From the NCBI GenBank assembly GCA_030847615.1, contig JAUMIR010000003.1, positions 54,607,001 to 54,671,000 on the forward strand: 64,000 bases of DNA. Direction: 5' to 3'. Positions 33,228-45,120 of the stretch are shown piece after piece. Below the pieces are notes generated by a model. The model had not been told where the DNA came from. It ran no database searches and saw only the letters and a program-made list of their open reading frames with translations. The stretch comes from Gambelia wislizenii. Taxonomy: Eukaryota > Chordata > Lepidosauria > Squamata > Crotaphytidae. Position 1 is the stretch's first letter; every line of letters starts with the position of its first letter. Made by a program: the position numbers and the translations under genes.

Positions 33228-34380
33228 GAGATAATAGATTGTAAGACCTCTATTGAACACACAGGAGAGTGATTGCCAAACTAAACAATGTTTGGTTAGA
33301 TAGACAGTCAACTTTGTATAAGTCAGTTCCCTATGTTCCCTATGAAATGTGCTTTCATGTATGCAAAGGGTGTAGTTCTTCCCCATCACTTATCCTGTGC
33401 TTTTCCTTCCAACATTTGGCTTCTCTGCCACCTTGCCTTGGAGTACACCGACTCATTTTCATAGTTCAAAGTTCTTTTCAAATTTCCTTTATGGTGCATG
33501 TCAACTATCGGCATTGTTCTGGTATATTTGTGCTAGTAATCCCCATCCTGTGACAGGTGCAGGAAATATGGTGTAGAAAAGACCTCCCCTTCCTAATGCG
33601 TTTCCCTTGGGGGCCCCAAGTCTTTCTGATCAAGCCCACAGAAGGTGAGAGACCAGTAGCAACCTGCAATACATCAGGACCAGGTTGTTTTGGAGTTGGG
33701 TTGCTCGGAAAATGCAGCCCAAGATGGATGGTCATTTCCACAGTGATGATCAAAGTCCAAAGACGAGGCATACTTGCTGAACATACCTTGAAAAAAAATG
33801 CCAGCCACTTCTTCATGAGTTAATTTCCATGCCATGAGACAGTGCAAGACACATGTATTTCAGAGCTTGGAAGAATTACTTTTTTAAATGCTAAAGCTCC
33901 CAAATGCCCCTAGCTACAGAGTGTTCTGGGATTTATAGCACATAAAAGCATCTTAACCAAGCTCTGATACATTTATACACTTCACATGTGTGAACAACAA
34001 TGGCCAGCTGAATGTATGTATGTTTCTGAATTTGTATCCTTCCTTTCTGGCACTTAGCACTAGGGGCTGGCCAGCTGGCTGCAGTTCTATTTCAATATGT
34101 TATTCTCATTTCCCCCTGCTTCTCCTGGTATCCCATGCTCAGTCATACTCACTGACTGAGATTTCCCAGGACAGGAACAGAATGTCACTGAAACAGTACC
34201 TCTTTTTAATGTATTTTGGTGGTACCTCTGCTCTGCCTGCAAATATTTCATGAAACAATGTCCACAATATTTTCAAAGCTTATTTTCTTTCTCTAATAGA
34301 TTTGGAAACTAAAAATAAGGATCAGTAGCCTGTTGGGAAGTTATGCCATCATACACTGACTTACAATCGCATAAAGTTGA
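33228..34380. other. No gene recognised
   Basis: Downstream flank of the copia element. Open frames at 33505-33816 (-) and 33557-33823 (+) overlap each other and lack domain features. Confidence 0.5.
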
Positions 34381-34640
34381 ATTGCATCATTGCTCAATGT
34401 TTGTGTTCTCCAGGGTGGAGTGGCGACATAGCTACACCATCAGGACCATTGTGTCAGTGGGGCTAGCTGTGGGGCTGTTGTGCAATTGTCCCAATGCACA
34501 ATGTGCCCTGATGCACATTTCTTGTTGGTTCCAAGGTACAAGTGTCTCTGTGTGCAATGGGAGCCCCATAGCCCAATGGGACATTGTGCTGTGCTCCATT
34601 GTGCATCATCACAATTCACTAGAATGGTCATAAAGTTCTG
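34381..34640 (+). repeat. TTGTGCA-rich dispersed repeat, pair with 53370-53575
   Basis: Repeated TTGTGCAATTG, CAATGCACAATGTG, GATGCACATTTC and TTGTGCATCATCACAATTCA units. A diverged copy at 53370-53575 shares GATGCACAT, TGCATTGTGCAT and GCATCACAATTCATC. Unknown family. Confidence 0.5.
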
Positions 34641-35949
34641 TATCATTGATGCAGGATCTCAGCCAATGTTTTACTAAATATGAGATTCCATATCAAGGAT
34701 CAAGTTGCATGGCTGGCCACATGAAATTACTGTAGGTTTGGAACACTCATCACCCTGGTGGTAAAAGTTCATTCCATGATAAAATGCCACCTTTGTCAAA
34801 AGTGTTACTTGCTTCCCTTTCCTTTTGCTACCTTCCAGGTATGGTGGCATCAGAAGATAATTAACTGGATCTAAAAAGCCATTTTTTTAAAAAAAGAAAT
34901 GTATGGATTACAAGCAGGTTTGGACATAATGAGAGAATTGTCTAATCTGGTAGAGAAATAAAGTCTATGGATGTATTTCAGTATTGTCTTGCAGTACATA
35001 ATATGAAGTGTTCTTGATATGTTTGAATTCCAAACTGCAGCCTTTGAGAAATTTTCTTATCTGACTGTTGCTATGCATACTGTTAGCAGAAAATTATACC
35101 ACTCCTAAGTTGTGTCTAGTCTCTTGGTACTTACAGGTGAACCTTGCAACACATATATTGATGTCCCTGAGCACAAATCATTTTGCACCTAATCTGTAAG
35201 TGTCCTTATACCATTATATATAAATAAGGTTTCCAGCTAGTCTCAGTCTGTAGTTATAAAGAATATATTTTTTAAATGATGGTTTAGAGGTAAAGTTTAC
35301 CAGATGAAAGTTTTCAGATTTTCAGAATTTTATTGAATGCTGTTAAATTCCATATAAAAGCTTTAAAACAGTTGACATTAATTTTCATGTTGTATTTCAC
35401 ATAACACTCAGCTGCTTGGATTGGCCAAAGTTCGGAAATAAACTTCTGGGTTGTTGATTTCAAGGTTAGAAGGGAAAACATCTCATGGAGGCTTATTTGT
35501 TTTAAAAGGCCTGGAACAAAGATGAAAAAAATCATAATCATGTGTGAACAAAAATGTAATTTTTTTATCATTGTTGATACCATCTTGATACATGGTCTAT
35601 AAATCACCAGTTCTTTTGTAATGTACACTGGTACCACCTGTATAAACACTTTCTTAAATGGTGTACAAGGAACTTTCAATAATTCATGGCACAATGTTTT
35701 TTCTGCTTCTGTGCAATGGCAGACAACTGGAACTCAGGTATAGCTCTTTTCCCAACCCAAATGGCCACCAATTGGCTACAAAAGTGCACCTTGGTTCTGG
35801 CTGGTTGTCATTGAGCAACCAGGAAAAAGAAGCGTTGCCCTCCTGGACCATTAGTATAAATACACTGTCAGAACTTTATGTGCATTCCAACATCAAATAG
35901 GATTTCATCCATGGTATCATTTAGTTGCGTGTATTGGCTTACTTTAGAT
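34641..35949. other. No gene recognised
   Basis: AT-rich DNA. The 126-codon minus-strand frame at 35314-35694 has no recognisable domain and lies in AT-rich sequence, so I do not call it a gene. Confidence 0.5.
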
Positions 35950-36970
35950 GAAAGAAGATGCTAAACTATCTAGTTCATGAGCTGCTCTTTGCTGATGCTG
36001 ATGCCCTTGTTGCCCACACAGAAGCAGTTCTGCAGTGCCTAACATCCTGCTTTGCAACAGCTGCAGAGCTGTTTGGGCTGGAAGTCAACCTGAAGAAAAC
36101 AGAAGTTCTTTACTAGCCTGCACCACAGGACAAATACCATCATCCCCATATTGCCGTTGGCAAATCTGTGCTCAAGTCCGTACCTGGGAAGCATAATCTC
36201 CTCAGATGCCAAGATTGACAAAGAGATCGCTCACAGATTAGCAAAGGCATATAGCACATTTGGAAGACTTTACAAGAGTCTGGAGTAATAAACACCTGAG
36301 GCAAAGCACAAAAATCAGTGTGTATAGAGGCATTGTACTGTCTGTTCTCCTTTATGGGTCTGAAACATGGGTCTCCTATCGCCACCACTTTTAACTCCTT
36401 GAACGCTTTCATCAGCGCTGTATACGCACAATCCTAAATATACACTGGACTGACTATGTGACAATTGTTGCTGTCCTTGAGCAAGCAGGGATCATCAGCA
36501 TGGAGGCCATGATATTGAGAACATAGCTGCACTGGGCAGTTTCTAGGATGGAGGACCATTGCCTCCCAAAAATAGTACTCTACGGTGAACTCGCCATGGG
36601 TCAACGTAAGAGGGGCACTCAAAAAAAGTGATACAAGGACCCCCTGAAGCAACATCTCAGGCTTGGCCAAACTGATCACCAACAATGGTCCGCCCTGGCT
36701 TCATATCAGGAGGCATGGAGACGTGCCATCCACAATGCTGAAGCCTTATTTGCGAATTCATGCCGAACAAGTCTTGAAGAGAAACGACAATGCAGAAAGA
36801 ATCACAACCTGGAAACATCACCCAAGGAGACCTTCTGCTGTGGTTTCTGCAACCGGATTTGTTTATCTCAGATTGGCCTTTTTAGTCATCAGCGCGCTTG
36901 CAGAAAGCGTGGGATGAGTTCTTCCTGGATCTTCATTTGCGAAGAAAATCCAGAGAGAGAGAGAGATGAA
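35950..36970 (+). pseudogene. Non-LTR retrotransposon RT fragment, second copy, decayed
   Basis: Same family and strand as 1-927 and extends about 80 bp further upstream, including LLFADADALVAHTEA, the RT catalytic box region. Broken by a stop in the TACTAGCC segment near 36110, a 14-bp deletion after CAAGTCCG near 36180, a 2-bp deletion near 36275, an in-frame stop in GAACATAGCTGC near 36520 and a deletion near 36540. It ends with a (GAGA)n tail at about 36952-36965, the same kind of tail as copy 1. Clearly dead. Confidence 0.88.
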
Positions 36971-37437
36971 ATAAAGATTAGGAGATTTTGTATAACCCAA
37001 ATGATATGTTGTAATCAAAAACACAGCTCATGACAACATTGTCATGGTATTGGCTGACCGTATGCCAGGCTTCCTGCACAACCAATGTTTACACTATCTA
37101 TGAGAAAGATGTTTAGCGCTAGTTGCAAGCTGGGCTATGAATAAATCTCCACTTCTTCATCTAACTCGAACTTAACCCACACTTCCATTTTATGTCACCT
37201 TATTGCCCTTACAATGGAAGACAGATGAAACATTTCAAGCAGTAAAGGAAGGATGAGAAGCAAAAGAAAATGGAAACAGGAACAGAACCAGAACTATGAA
37301 TGTAACTGTTCAATGATTAGTGCACAAGGATAATGAGAATTAATATAATGATAATGAAAAGAAATACAGTAGAAGCTGACAACAAAAAAGAGACCTCTTC
37401 CTCAAGATCCATAAAATCAAAGGGAAATTTAAACCAT
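36971..37437. other. No gene recognised
   Basis: Short A-rich interval between two mobile elements. Confidence 0.45.
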
Positions 37438-38082
37438 GGGGTCAGCTAGATGGGAAAATTAAAACAGCGGATAATGCACATTATCTCACCATCACAGCAG
37501 TGTTCATTTGTCTTCACAATTTTTTTGTCAAGATCACTGGTATGGGAAGCTATCCATGTTTGACATTCACACAGCATGCCTGTGAATAAAGATGCTGGCC
37601 ATGAGTGAATTACCTCCATTATTATTCTCAAAAAGCTCCCACTGTTGCATACCTTCCCCCCCCCCCCGTTAAATTCAAGACGCAGAAGAAAAATCTGCTG
37701 CTTAAAAAAATGATATTTTTTTTTTTGGCTCTACCACTCAAAAATTGCACATGATCGCTTCCATGAAAATCAACAATGGTGGCTCTTGCCACTTCATTGC
37801 CAGCAAGCCCACCCCCGTGAATGTCCAACCAATCATGTTTTGACTTCTGGAATGTGACCCAATTTGAATTGGTTTTTCAAATGGGTGGAAATGTGCATTT
37901 CTGCATATATAGTTTTTTAAAAACCTCATAAAAAACAGTGAAGGCTGTTACTGTGCAACACATGGAGTTTTTGCCCCCACTCCTTTCAAATATGGCAAAT
38001 CCCCACAGGATCTCTTCAGGACAAAAGATATTCCCCTCACATTCTGTGAGGAGTCCCCCCTGCCAATAATCTAGACAACCCC
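37438..38082. mobile_element. Nonautonomous TIR DNA transposon, family A, second copy (645 bp)
   Basis: Ends GGGGTCAGCTAGATGG and ATAATCTAGACAACCCC. Collinear with 4321-4962, including GAAGCTATCCATGTTTGA, the TTATTATTCTC block, CACTTCATTGCC...CCCAC, AAATGGGTGGAAATG(T/C)GC-type text and GACAAAAGATATTCCC near the right end. Internal C- and T-runs (about 37656-37667, 37718-37727) have expanded. No transposase. Confidence 0.75.
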
Positions 38083-38094
38083 AAGGGTGGGATG

Positions 38095-39060
38095 CTCTAT
38101 CACTGACAGAGGAACAAAAGACATGACCAAGATGTAATAAAAAAGATGATGGAAGCACTACACAGAAGAGCTATATAAAAAGATGAAAGGATGAATGACA
38201 CATGGGAAGAAGAAACATATGAAGATGAACCCTAAATTTTGGAAAGCAAAGTGAAAGCTGCACTTAAAGCAATTGGGAAGAATAAATCATGAGGAACAGA
38301 TGGCATACCAATAGAGCTGCTACAATCTACAGAGACAGAATCAACTTTAGTTCTAAGTAAAATGTGTCAACAAATATGAGGTGGGGGAGCAATGGCCCAC
38401 AGACTGGAAACACATTCCATTCCCCCAAAAGAAGACACAAAGATAGCAGTAACTAAAGAACCATTGCATTAATTTCCCATGCAAGTGAAGTCATGGTTAA
38501 AATACTGCAGCAAAGTTTCCTTTCATATATTGAGTGAGACATTCCAGAGTTGCAAGCTGGGTTCAGGAAAGGAAGAGGCACTAGGGATCACATTGCAAAT
38601 ATATGCTGAATAATGGAGCACACCAGGGAATTCCAGAAGAAAATCAGCATGTGCTTTATAGACTACAGCAAAGCCCTTGACTGCATAGATTATGAGAAGC
38701 TATGGATTGCTCTTAATGATATGAACATGCCATTACATTTGAGTGTCCTGAAGTGTAACTGCTACTCAGGACAGGAGGCTACTGTTAGAACAGAATATGG
38801 AGAAACAGAATGGTTCCCAATTGGAAAGGGGGGGGGGTCAGACAAAGGTAGGTTCTGTCACCCTATTTGTTCAACTTATATTCAGAAAATATCATATACA
38901 GAGCAGATTTAGATTCAGAGGAAGAAGGAGTGAAGTTCAGACAAAGTAATATTAACAATTTAAGATATGCAGATGACACCATACTACGAGCAGAGAACAG
39001 CAAAGACTTGGAATAATTACTAAAGCTAGTCAAAGAAAAAAGTGCTAAGGCAGGCTGTGA
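38095..39060 (+). pseudogene. BovB/RTE LINE reverse transcriptase fragment
   Basis: Translation in shifting frames gives a BovB-type RT: LESKVKAALKAIGKNK, TDGIPIELLQS, LQAGFRKGRGTRDHIANI, CFIDYSKALDCIDYEKLW, SGQEATVRTEYGETEWF, IGKG, then RYADDTIL near 38965. The longest open part is 38613-38912 and is broken by a G-run (38828-38836). BovB elements supply the reverse transcriptase for SINEs with the same 3' tail, several of which lie within 7-26 kb. The fragment lacks the 5' endonuclease and the 3' tail. Confidence 0.88.
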
Positions 39061-39397
39061 CAGGTGGTTGATGGAATGCTGCTGAGCGAATGGAAAGACA
39101 GAATGAGGGAGCCAATGCCAGATCAAGAAACTGTAATGGGAGGGATTTCCTAGAATCTGAAAGACGTGTATGAAAGCTGAGAGAGTCTGTTTAAGTTTAT
39201 GTCTGTTTGCTTTTGAGTGAAGTTAAGTGATGGCTGTGTGAAGTATGGTCTGTGCTTTAGAGAGTGTTGAGGTTGAATGGATTTTAGTGAATGGAAATTA
39301 AGAGTATAAGCAAGAGTGATTGAGTCTGGTAGTTATCTGGTTGTATTATTAAGGGCTCAAAGAATATCATCTGAGCTTGTATATGGAATATATGTTT
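39061..39397. other. No gene recognised
   Basis: Unassigned sequence between BovB and CR1 fragments, rich in GTGA/TTGAGT text; no coding signal. Confidence 0.45.
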
Positions 39398-39842
39398 TAG
39401 CCCTGATCACTAAAAGTCAACATGGGTTTTTGAAAAACAGTCATGCCAAACTAATCTTATCTCTTTTTATGATAGAGTCACAAGCTTGATAGATGAAGGG
39501 CCTGTTGTGGATGTAGCGTATCTTGATTTTAATAAGGCCTTTGACAAGCCCCCCCCCATCATATTCTTGCAAAAAAAATAGTAACATGTGGCTTAGGCAA
39601 TGCCACTGTTAGGTGGATTTGTAATTGGTTGACTGACCAAAGCCAAAGGGTGCTCACCAATGGCTCCTCTTCATCCTAGAGAGAAGTGATCAGTGGGATG
39701 CCACAGAGTTCTGTCCTGTGCCCAGTGCTATTCAACATCTCTATCAATGACTTGGATGATGGAATAGAGGTCATGCTTATCAAATTTACAGATGATACCA
39801 ATTTTTTTGGAGGTGGGGTAACTAATACACCAAAGAATCGGC
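39398..39842 (+). pseudogene. CR1 LINE reverse transcriptase, middle fragment
   Basis: Encodes, with interruptions, SQHGFLKNSHAKLILSLF, GPVVDVAYLDFNKAFD, the region around CNWLTDQSQRVL, then [20 protein letters not shown] and KFTDDTN. This is exactly the RT part missing from the copy at 13383-15041. A C-run and A-run near 39549-39582 mark decay. It ends where the foldback element begins. Confidence 0.85.
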
Positions 39843-39856
39843 ATTGTCCCACTTCC

Positions 39857-40043
39857 GGCGATCGATTTCAGATGACACCATCCTCCTCCCGTCCTTCATT
39901 CGTGCTTCCTCTGTGCTGGAGGGACAAGAAAGGCATTGCTTTTCGTTGACAAAGTGGCACCTTTCTCATTCCTCCAGCACGGAGGAAGCACAGAGGAAGG
40001 ATGGGAGGAGGACGGAGGTGTTTTAGAGCATCTGAAAATCTCC
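39857..40043. mobile_element. Foldback MITE, GGAGATTTTCAGATG type
   Basis: Palindrome with arms of about 85-90 bp: CGTGCTTCCTCTGTGCTGGA (about 39901-39920) pairs with TCCAGCACGGAGGAAGCACA (about 39972-39991). Right terminus CATCTGAAAATCTCC; left terminus decayed, GGCGATCGATTTCAGATG. Centre around 39935-39960. It sits at the broken end of a CR1 fragment. No coding capacity. Confidence 0.7.
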
Positions 40044-40596
40044 TAAGTAATTGTGATTGGAAGGCTGTTTGTAGGAAAGAACAGGTCTGCCACAGGTCCT
40101 CCATGCATTTGAAGAAGTAGACCAAGTCTACAAAGGCTTATGCTACAACTTCTTTCTCTCAGCCATTCTGAAAGATTCTACAAGATCCCTTTGCAGCTGA
40201 TATTCCAGACTATCATGGCTATGTCTGGATCTTCATCAGAACAGTATTTTCTAAAAGATCATGATATGGGCCATGAATTTGTGCATAGACAGCCTGACAC
40301 AAAGCATCCCAATGTAATCATCTCTTGCAGAATATTATGGGTGCCCTTAATAAGAGGAAAAACAGATTTGTCTCATGGAGAACAACCAGTTGAAATGTTC
40401 TTCACAGTATAGCTTTTGGAAACTCCTATTCATGTCAATTAGCCTTGTATAAAAGATCTTCCCAGTGGGTTGTGTTTCATGTTAAATATTTTATAAGGGG
40501 AGCTATTTGGATTCTCTCTCTCTCTTTTTTTTTTTTAACTATAAGCCATGCCAGAGGATAGAATTTCTTTGAAAGGATTTATGGTTTTGTGACCAA
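40044..40596. other. No gene recognised
   Basis: Unassigned sequence; CT- and T-runs at about 40517-40537. Confidence 0.45.
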
Positions 40597-40740
40597 GGAC
40601 TTTATCAGACACGGAAAATACGGTGTCATCACGATGCCACATAACTGCAAAAGGGTGCGCAGATCAGACGACCTCGCCCTTTTGTGGTCACCTTTGACTT
40701 CCTTATTTGAATATTGTGTCATTAGTGCCAAGACAAGTCA
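40597..40740. mobile_element. TIR-element fragment, GGACTTTATCAGAC family
   Basis: Left end GGACTTTATCAGACACGG, then GGTGTCATCACGATGCCACA and a CAGATCAGACGACCTCGCCC block matching the openings of 44732-45120 and 46279-47221. No right end; only the first ~140 bp is recognisable. Confidence 0.6.
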
Positions 40741-41559
40741 CCAATATTGTCTGTGAATACAAAAAAGCATTACTGTTGAACATTTCATCCAAAGACTTTG
40801 CCAAAATCACAAGGCATGCTGCAGAATTGCTAAAGAAACAGGCACACAAAAATAAAATGTGAGACACAGAGATGATTCCTGAGTGCTAAAACAGCACTCA
40901 GACAACCATCCTCCATAACCTTAAAGCTCTATAAATACAGATTTAGTTTTTACATACATACAGATTTTAATTTTTATCAGAATGAAGAAATCTTATTCAT
41001 ACTCAGACTGTTCCCCCACAGGTTGAAGGGTAGCACCTCAGTCCATTTTGCCACCTCATCACTTGAGCATGCCCGTTGCTCTAGGGAACTGTGAGAAATG
41101 CTAGGAAACCCTTAATATTCTTTGTGTGTATGTGTGTGTGTGTGTGTGTGTGTGCTGTTAGAAACACAAGAGGGTATATAGACACATTATATACACAAAC
41201 TCTTATGATTCTGGAATGACACTTCTCAGATAGAATGGCCAGTCAATCTCACAGCATGATGGAAAACAGATGTAAGATTAGGATGCAAAGTAGTTTTCCA
41301 GATACTTGGTCTCAGCATGCCATACAACCCAGCCCCAGAGTTAACCAGCCAAGTGCTGACACATGTCTTACAGCAAAATATCACTCACAGCCACAGTTCA
41401 AAGGGCCTGCTACCCTCCAGGGCAATTAATACAGCATCACGTTCAATGGTGCTTGAATCAAATCCATTGAAGTCTCAGGAGAGGAATAAAGAAACAGTCT
41501 CAGAGCTCAGACAAGAGCAGCATGTACCAGGAGTTGCAGATTCATTCTTTTATAAGATG
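40741..41559. other. No gene; (GT)n microsatellite at 41122-41154
   Basis: A 33-bp GT-rich microsatellite is the only clear feature. Overlapping short frames at 41235-41429 and 41317-41727 lack domain character. Confidence 0.55.
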
Positions 41560-41747
41560 GCCTGTCCTAAAAAAGCCTTGCCTAAAAGTATGCTTTTAGG
41601 AGTTTTAAAAGAGTATTTTAATGGGTTTTTTAAAAACATTTTCAGCTTTGTATTGTTTAAATTAGTTTTTATTTGTTCATTGCCTTGGGAACCCTCATGG
41701 TCTGGGGGTAATACAGAAATATTATGAATAAATAAATAAATAAATAA
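41560..41747 (+). repeat. Retroposon 3' tail with (AAAT)n
   Basis: CATTGCCTTGGGAACCCTCA, then a ggggtAATACAGAAATATTATG segment, then (AATA)n to 41747. This resembles the common amniote LINE/SINE tail (GGGCGGTATAAAT-(AAAT)n). The upstream limit is uncertain. Confidence 0.5.
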
Positions 41748-42244
41748 GTGGAACACATGTCTCTTTCTTACCACGTTAATTTTCCAACATACCCTCAAAT
41801 ATTGCTCTTGAATGAAGGTTTGGACACTAGAAGTGCCAAAACCCTTGATGGTGTCAAACTTTGTTTATAGTAAGCAGATAATTTCTAAGTCCAAAGCGTG
41901 TGTAAAGAACTGGAATACTGAGCCAGTCTAATTTCTTTTCTGTTTTACTTGGCATGTTTCACCTCAAGGAAAGTTGGCTATATTATGAATGTTAAAAACC
42001 CAGTAACATACATTAGTGCTGTATACTACCCACATGTAACTGTCATAGGATTTCCTTTGTTAGTGTCTGTGTGCACGTGCATGTACACACATTTGTGTAT
42101 GTTCACAGGGGAAGGGGGTTATAGCTCAGAGTCTCTGTGAGGAACAGCCACAAGAAGCATTAAGCAGCTATCAGTTGTAGCCAGTGTACCCAGTGTACCC
42201 AATGCCAAGGAATGGTGCACACCCTTCAACATTTCACAGACAAA
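41748..42244. other. No gene recognised
   Basis: Unassigned sequence. CCAGTGTACC is tandemly repeated near 42181-42200. Confidence 0.45.
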
Positions 42245-42873
42245 GGAGATTATCAGATGGATGATAAAGTCTGTTGCAGGAACAGAACAGAATTGGGAAA
42301 GGGCTTACCTTTTGGACGATGTTGTTCTGTTCCTCTTCTGCCCCCCTTCTGCCCCCATGATACCTTATTCATGGGGAAACATCGTTAATAGACCATCCAT
42401 CCCGTTTCTGTAACGGGATCATGGGTGGTCTGAAAGATGCCCCATTGCTATCTTGTTATGCTGGCACGATGCCAGCCCTGGGGGGAGATCTGTGCCGGAC
42501 ACTTCCAGGTGCGATCAGGACAAGGAGGTAAGTGGCATCCTTTTTTCCCTCTGCCTGGGTTACTTGTTAATTTTTAAGGGTGTTTTGGGGCTTGGTTTTG
42601 TTCTTTGACGTTTCTTTTCATTTTTATTTTTAAATTTCCTGTGCATCGTTCTCTCACAAGAATGGGCAAGATTTCATTTCCAGGACATGAATGCAGCTTT
42701 GCGACAGCTGCATTCACTCCCAGCTAGTGAGGGGAGGGAGAGGACGTTCCTGTTCCGTGATGGGGGTAAGTGTCTGAATCCCCCCCCCCTAATCGTGGAA
42801 CAGGAATGGGAGTGGGGCAGGTCAGAGGGTAGTGGGATAGAAATGGGTTATGAGGACTTGTCTGATAATCTCC
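42245..42873. mobile_element. Nonautonomous TIR element, GGAGATTATCAGA family (629 bp)
   Basis: Ends GGAGATTATCAGATGG and TTGTCTGATAATCTCC; the outer 13 bp are exact complements. Flanks are AAA on both sides, a possible 3-bp target duplication. Internal text includes CATTTTTATTTTTAAATTTC and a GCGACAGCTGCATTCACTCC block. The same blocks occur complemented in 60331-60927 and 63106-63469, so those are inverted copies. It contains internal inverted text around 42300-42440 and no transposase frame. Confidence 0.8.
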
Positions 42874-44347
42874 AAAAGCCAGGACATGTGAGGCCAAGCA
42901 ATATCAGAGTGTGGTCAGGATGACACAAGTTATTAATGAGGAGGAAAAGACAAGCTGGGAAAAGCTGCAGCAGTTTGATTTTGCCTGAGCCTATTGGGAA
43001 GGGCAAGATTCCACTTCTCCTTTCCTCTTCTTTCTCTCCTGCTGATTTAACTGAGTGCAAAGTGCTTTTGCAGTTTGAACTCCATTTGTATCAATTAAAG
43101 TAAATTGAGAACAAAGGGGGAAAGGAGGCAGGATATTTTAAAAGCAGCTGAAAAAGTAGGATGACAGAGGATTAATCAGAACTGTTCTTGCAAGATCAGG
43201 AAACCTGGAGGATTACAGTCCAATGGCATCTGGATGGCTGCATTTTCACACCCCTGCTTTAAGCAGTGCTTTTGTCCTTTTCCCTTAAAATGGAAACCAG
43301 GTGGGTCTGTGCTTACAAGCATGCAAGGTAAAAATGAACACACTGCTTCAGTGGCAAGCCACTGCATTGTATACTATTTCCTATAGTACTCCATCTCAGA
43401 GTTAAGACAAACATTTTAGACACCAAAGGGAAGGACTGTACTCACTGGCTGAGCATGTAGTTTGCATGTAGATGGCCTCATGTTCAATCTCTGTCTGAAA
43501 CTCTAGAGAACAACTGCCAGTCAGTGTAGATGATACTGAACTGGATGGACCAGTCCAGAACTTGAAAAAGTTGTCTTTTGAAATAAAACTCCTAGTATCG
43601 CCCATCCAGCATGGCCAGGAGACAATTGGGAACTGGAGTCCAAAACTTTAACATGTTCAGTGACATTTACAGTGTGATTTTATGTGGGGAAGTTTTCTTT
43701 GTGTCCTGAGATACAGACACTTATATTTTACATTGTTTCTCTGGAGGTAACCTGGGAACCATCAGAATACACTTCAGAGTGAATGCAGTTTATAGAGTAC
43801 TATCTTTACAATAGTACTTCCTTGCTATTTTGAAAGTTCAAAATTAAGCAAGATTTGTTTCTTGTGCCAGAGTATTCAGAGTTTATGAACAATTCATTAT
43901 GTCTATTCTTAATCCATTGCAGTTGTTTCTTAGTGTGTTTCATGTATGTGCTGTACATTTATACTAAGTGAATTCTGCAGTACACACAACTGTGTTAAAT
44001 TCAGTGCATATGCATATTTGTGTGCTGTCAAATTTAATCCAATCCACTTTGGCACCTGCAATATGTAGAAGACCATCTGTTAAATCCACCTGTGTCGGCA
44101 TTTGTTCATTGCTTGGATGAGTCTGATTATTCTTGGGTCTTTTCTTTCTACTGTGTAGATTTTTGAGAACACCTGGGACCCTATTTTTCACCTAAGCACA
44201 CAAAAAAGATTTTTTTTCTTTCTCTCTGTCTCTGTCTCTCTGTCTCTCTCTCTTTTTCTTAATGCTTTCACTTGTTTAATGTAGGACTATAGCAGGTAGT
44301 CTACCATCCTGTACCCACAATGGGAGTAACCCTAATTGAACTCTGGT
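42874..44347. other. No gene recognised; CT microsatellite
   Basis: About 1.5 kb of unassigned DNA with a CT/CTGT simple repeat at about 44211-44260. No coding signal. Confidence 0.5.
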
Positions 44348-44592
44348 TGTGTTGTTATATGCTTTCAAGTTGACTCTGATTTATGGTAACCATATAATAG
44401 TACCATTTACTATGGTAAATTTATAAATTGGCAGGATTTATTCAGAGGAAGTTTGCCACTGCTTTCTTTTAAGGCTGAGAGAGTGTAAGTGTCTCAAGCT
44501 TATCCAGTGGATTTCCATGGTTGAGTGAATACTAGTCCAACAATCCTGGAGTCTTAGGCCAACACCCAAACCACTCTGCGATTACTGGCCTT
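44348..44592 (-). mobile_element. tRNA-headed SINE with BovB-like tail, minus strand
   Basis: On the minus strand the sequence reads from a decayed tRNA-like head (GCAGAGTGGTTTGGGTGTTG) to a tail (GGTTACCATAAATCAGAGTC, then CAACACAAC). The order and text match the clearer copies at 45308-45545 and 54426-54969. The promoter B box is eroded. Confidence 0.7.
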
Positions 44593-44731
44593 CCACTGAT
44601 CTTAAGAAAATTAGCTTAATTGAAAGTGACTAAAAAGTTTCCTTGATTAATAGGACAACACTGCTTTTTAAAAAAAATATAAATATGTACTGCAAACAAC
44701 AAACACCATCTTAAAAGAATTCAAAGATATA

Positions 44732-45120
44732 GGAATTTATCAGACCATCCAAATAAGGCATTATAATGATGCCACATAAATGTGAAAGGGCACACATATC
44801 AGACAACATTGTCCTTTTGCATTTATGTCTTGTCCAAAACCCATACTTTTTTATTGATGGCTCATGCCATCAATTGATCCCCTGTGATGCTTTTGTGCTG
44901 GCATTGCCAGCATTTGAATCCACATCCAATTGTATTCATGTGAGTGCAGCATGAATGGCTGGACCGTCCAGAACACTTCTGGATGAGATCACAACATCCA
45001 GGTTGGTGACACTTTGTATGACCATCCCCAGTTTACTTGTAAGTTTTTAAGTATGTTTTTGTGCTTTTAAAAACTTTTTGAGTGTTCTTTTTGTTTTTAT
45101 TTTTGAATTTCCCACACTAT
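44732..45120. mobile_element. TIR-element fragment, GGACTTTATCAGAC family
   Basis: Opens GGAATTTATCAGACC and is collinear with 46279 onward: GATGCC, TCAGACAACATTG, TTTTATTGATGGCTCA, TTTTGTGCTGGCATTGCCAG, GAACACTTC, TGACC(A/C)TCCC, GTTTACTTG. It is cut at 45120 where a one-armed MITE begins. It provides the unoccupied comparison site for the foldback inserted at 46600-46952. Confidence 0.75.

Noticed and set aside
35314..35694. 126-codon minus frame as a gene
   Set aside because: AT-rich composition and no motif; chance or undetected repeat remains likelier.
41122..41154. GT tract as a regulatory element
   Set aside because: An ordinary dinucleotide microsatellite with no nearby gene.
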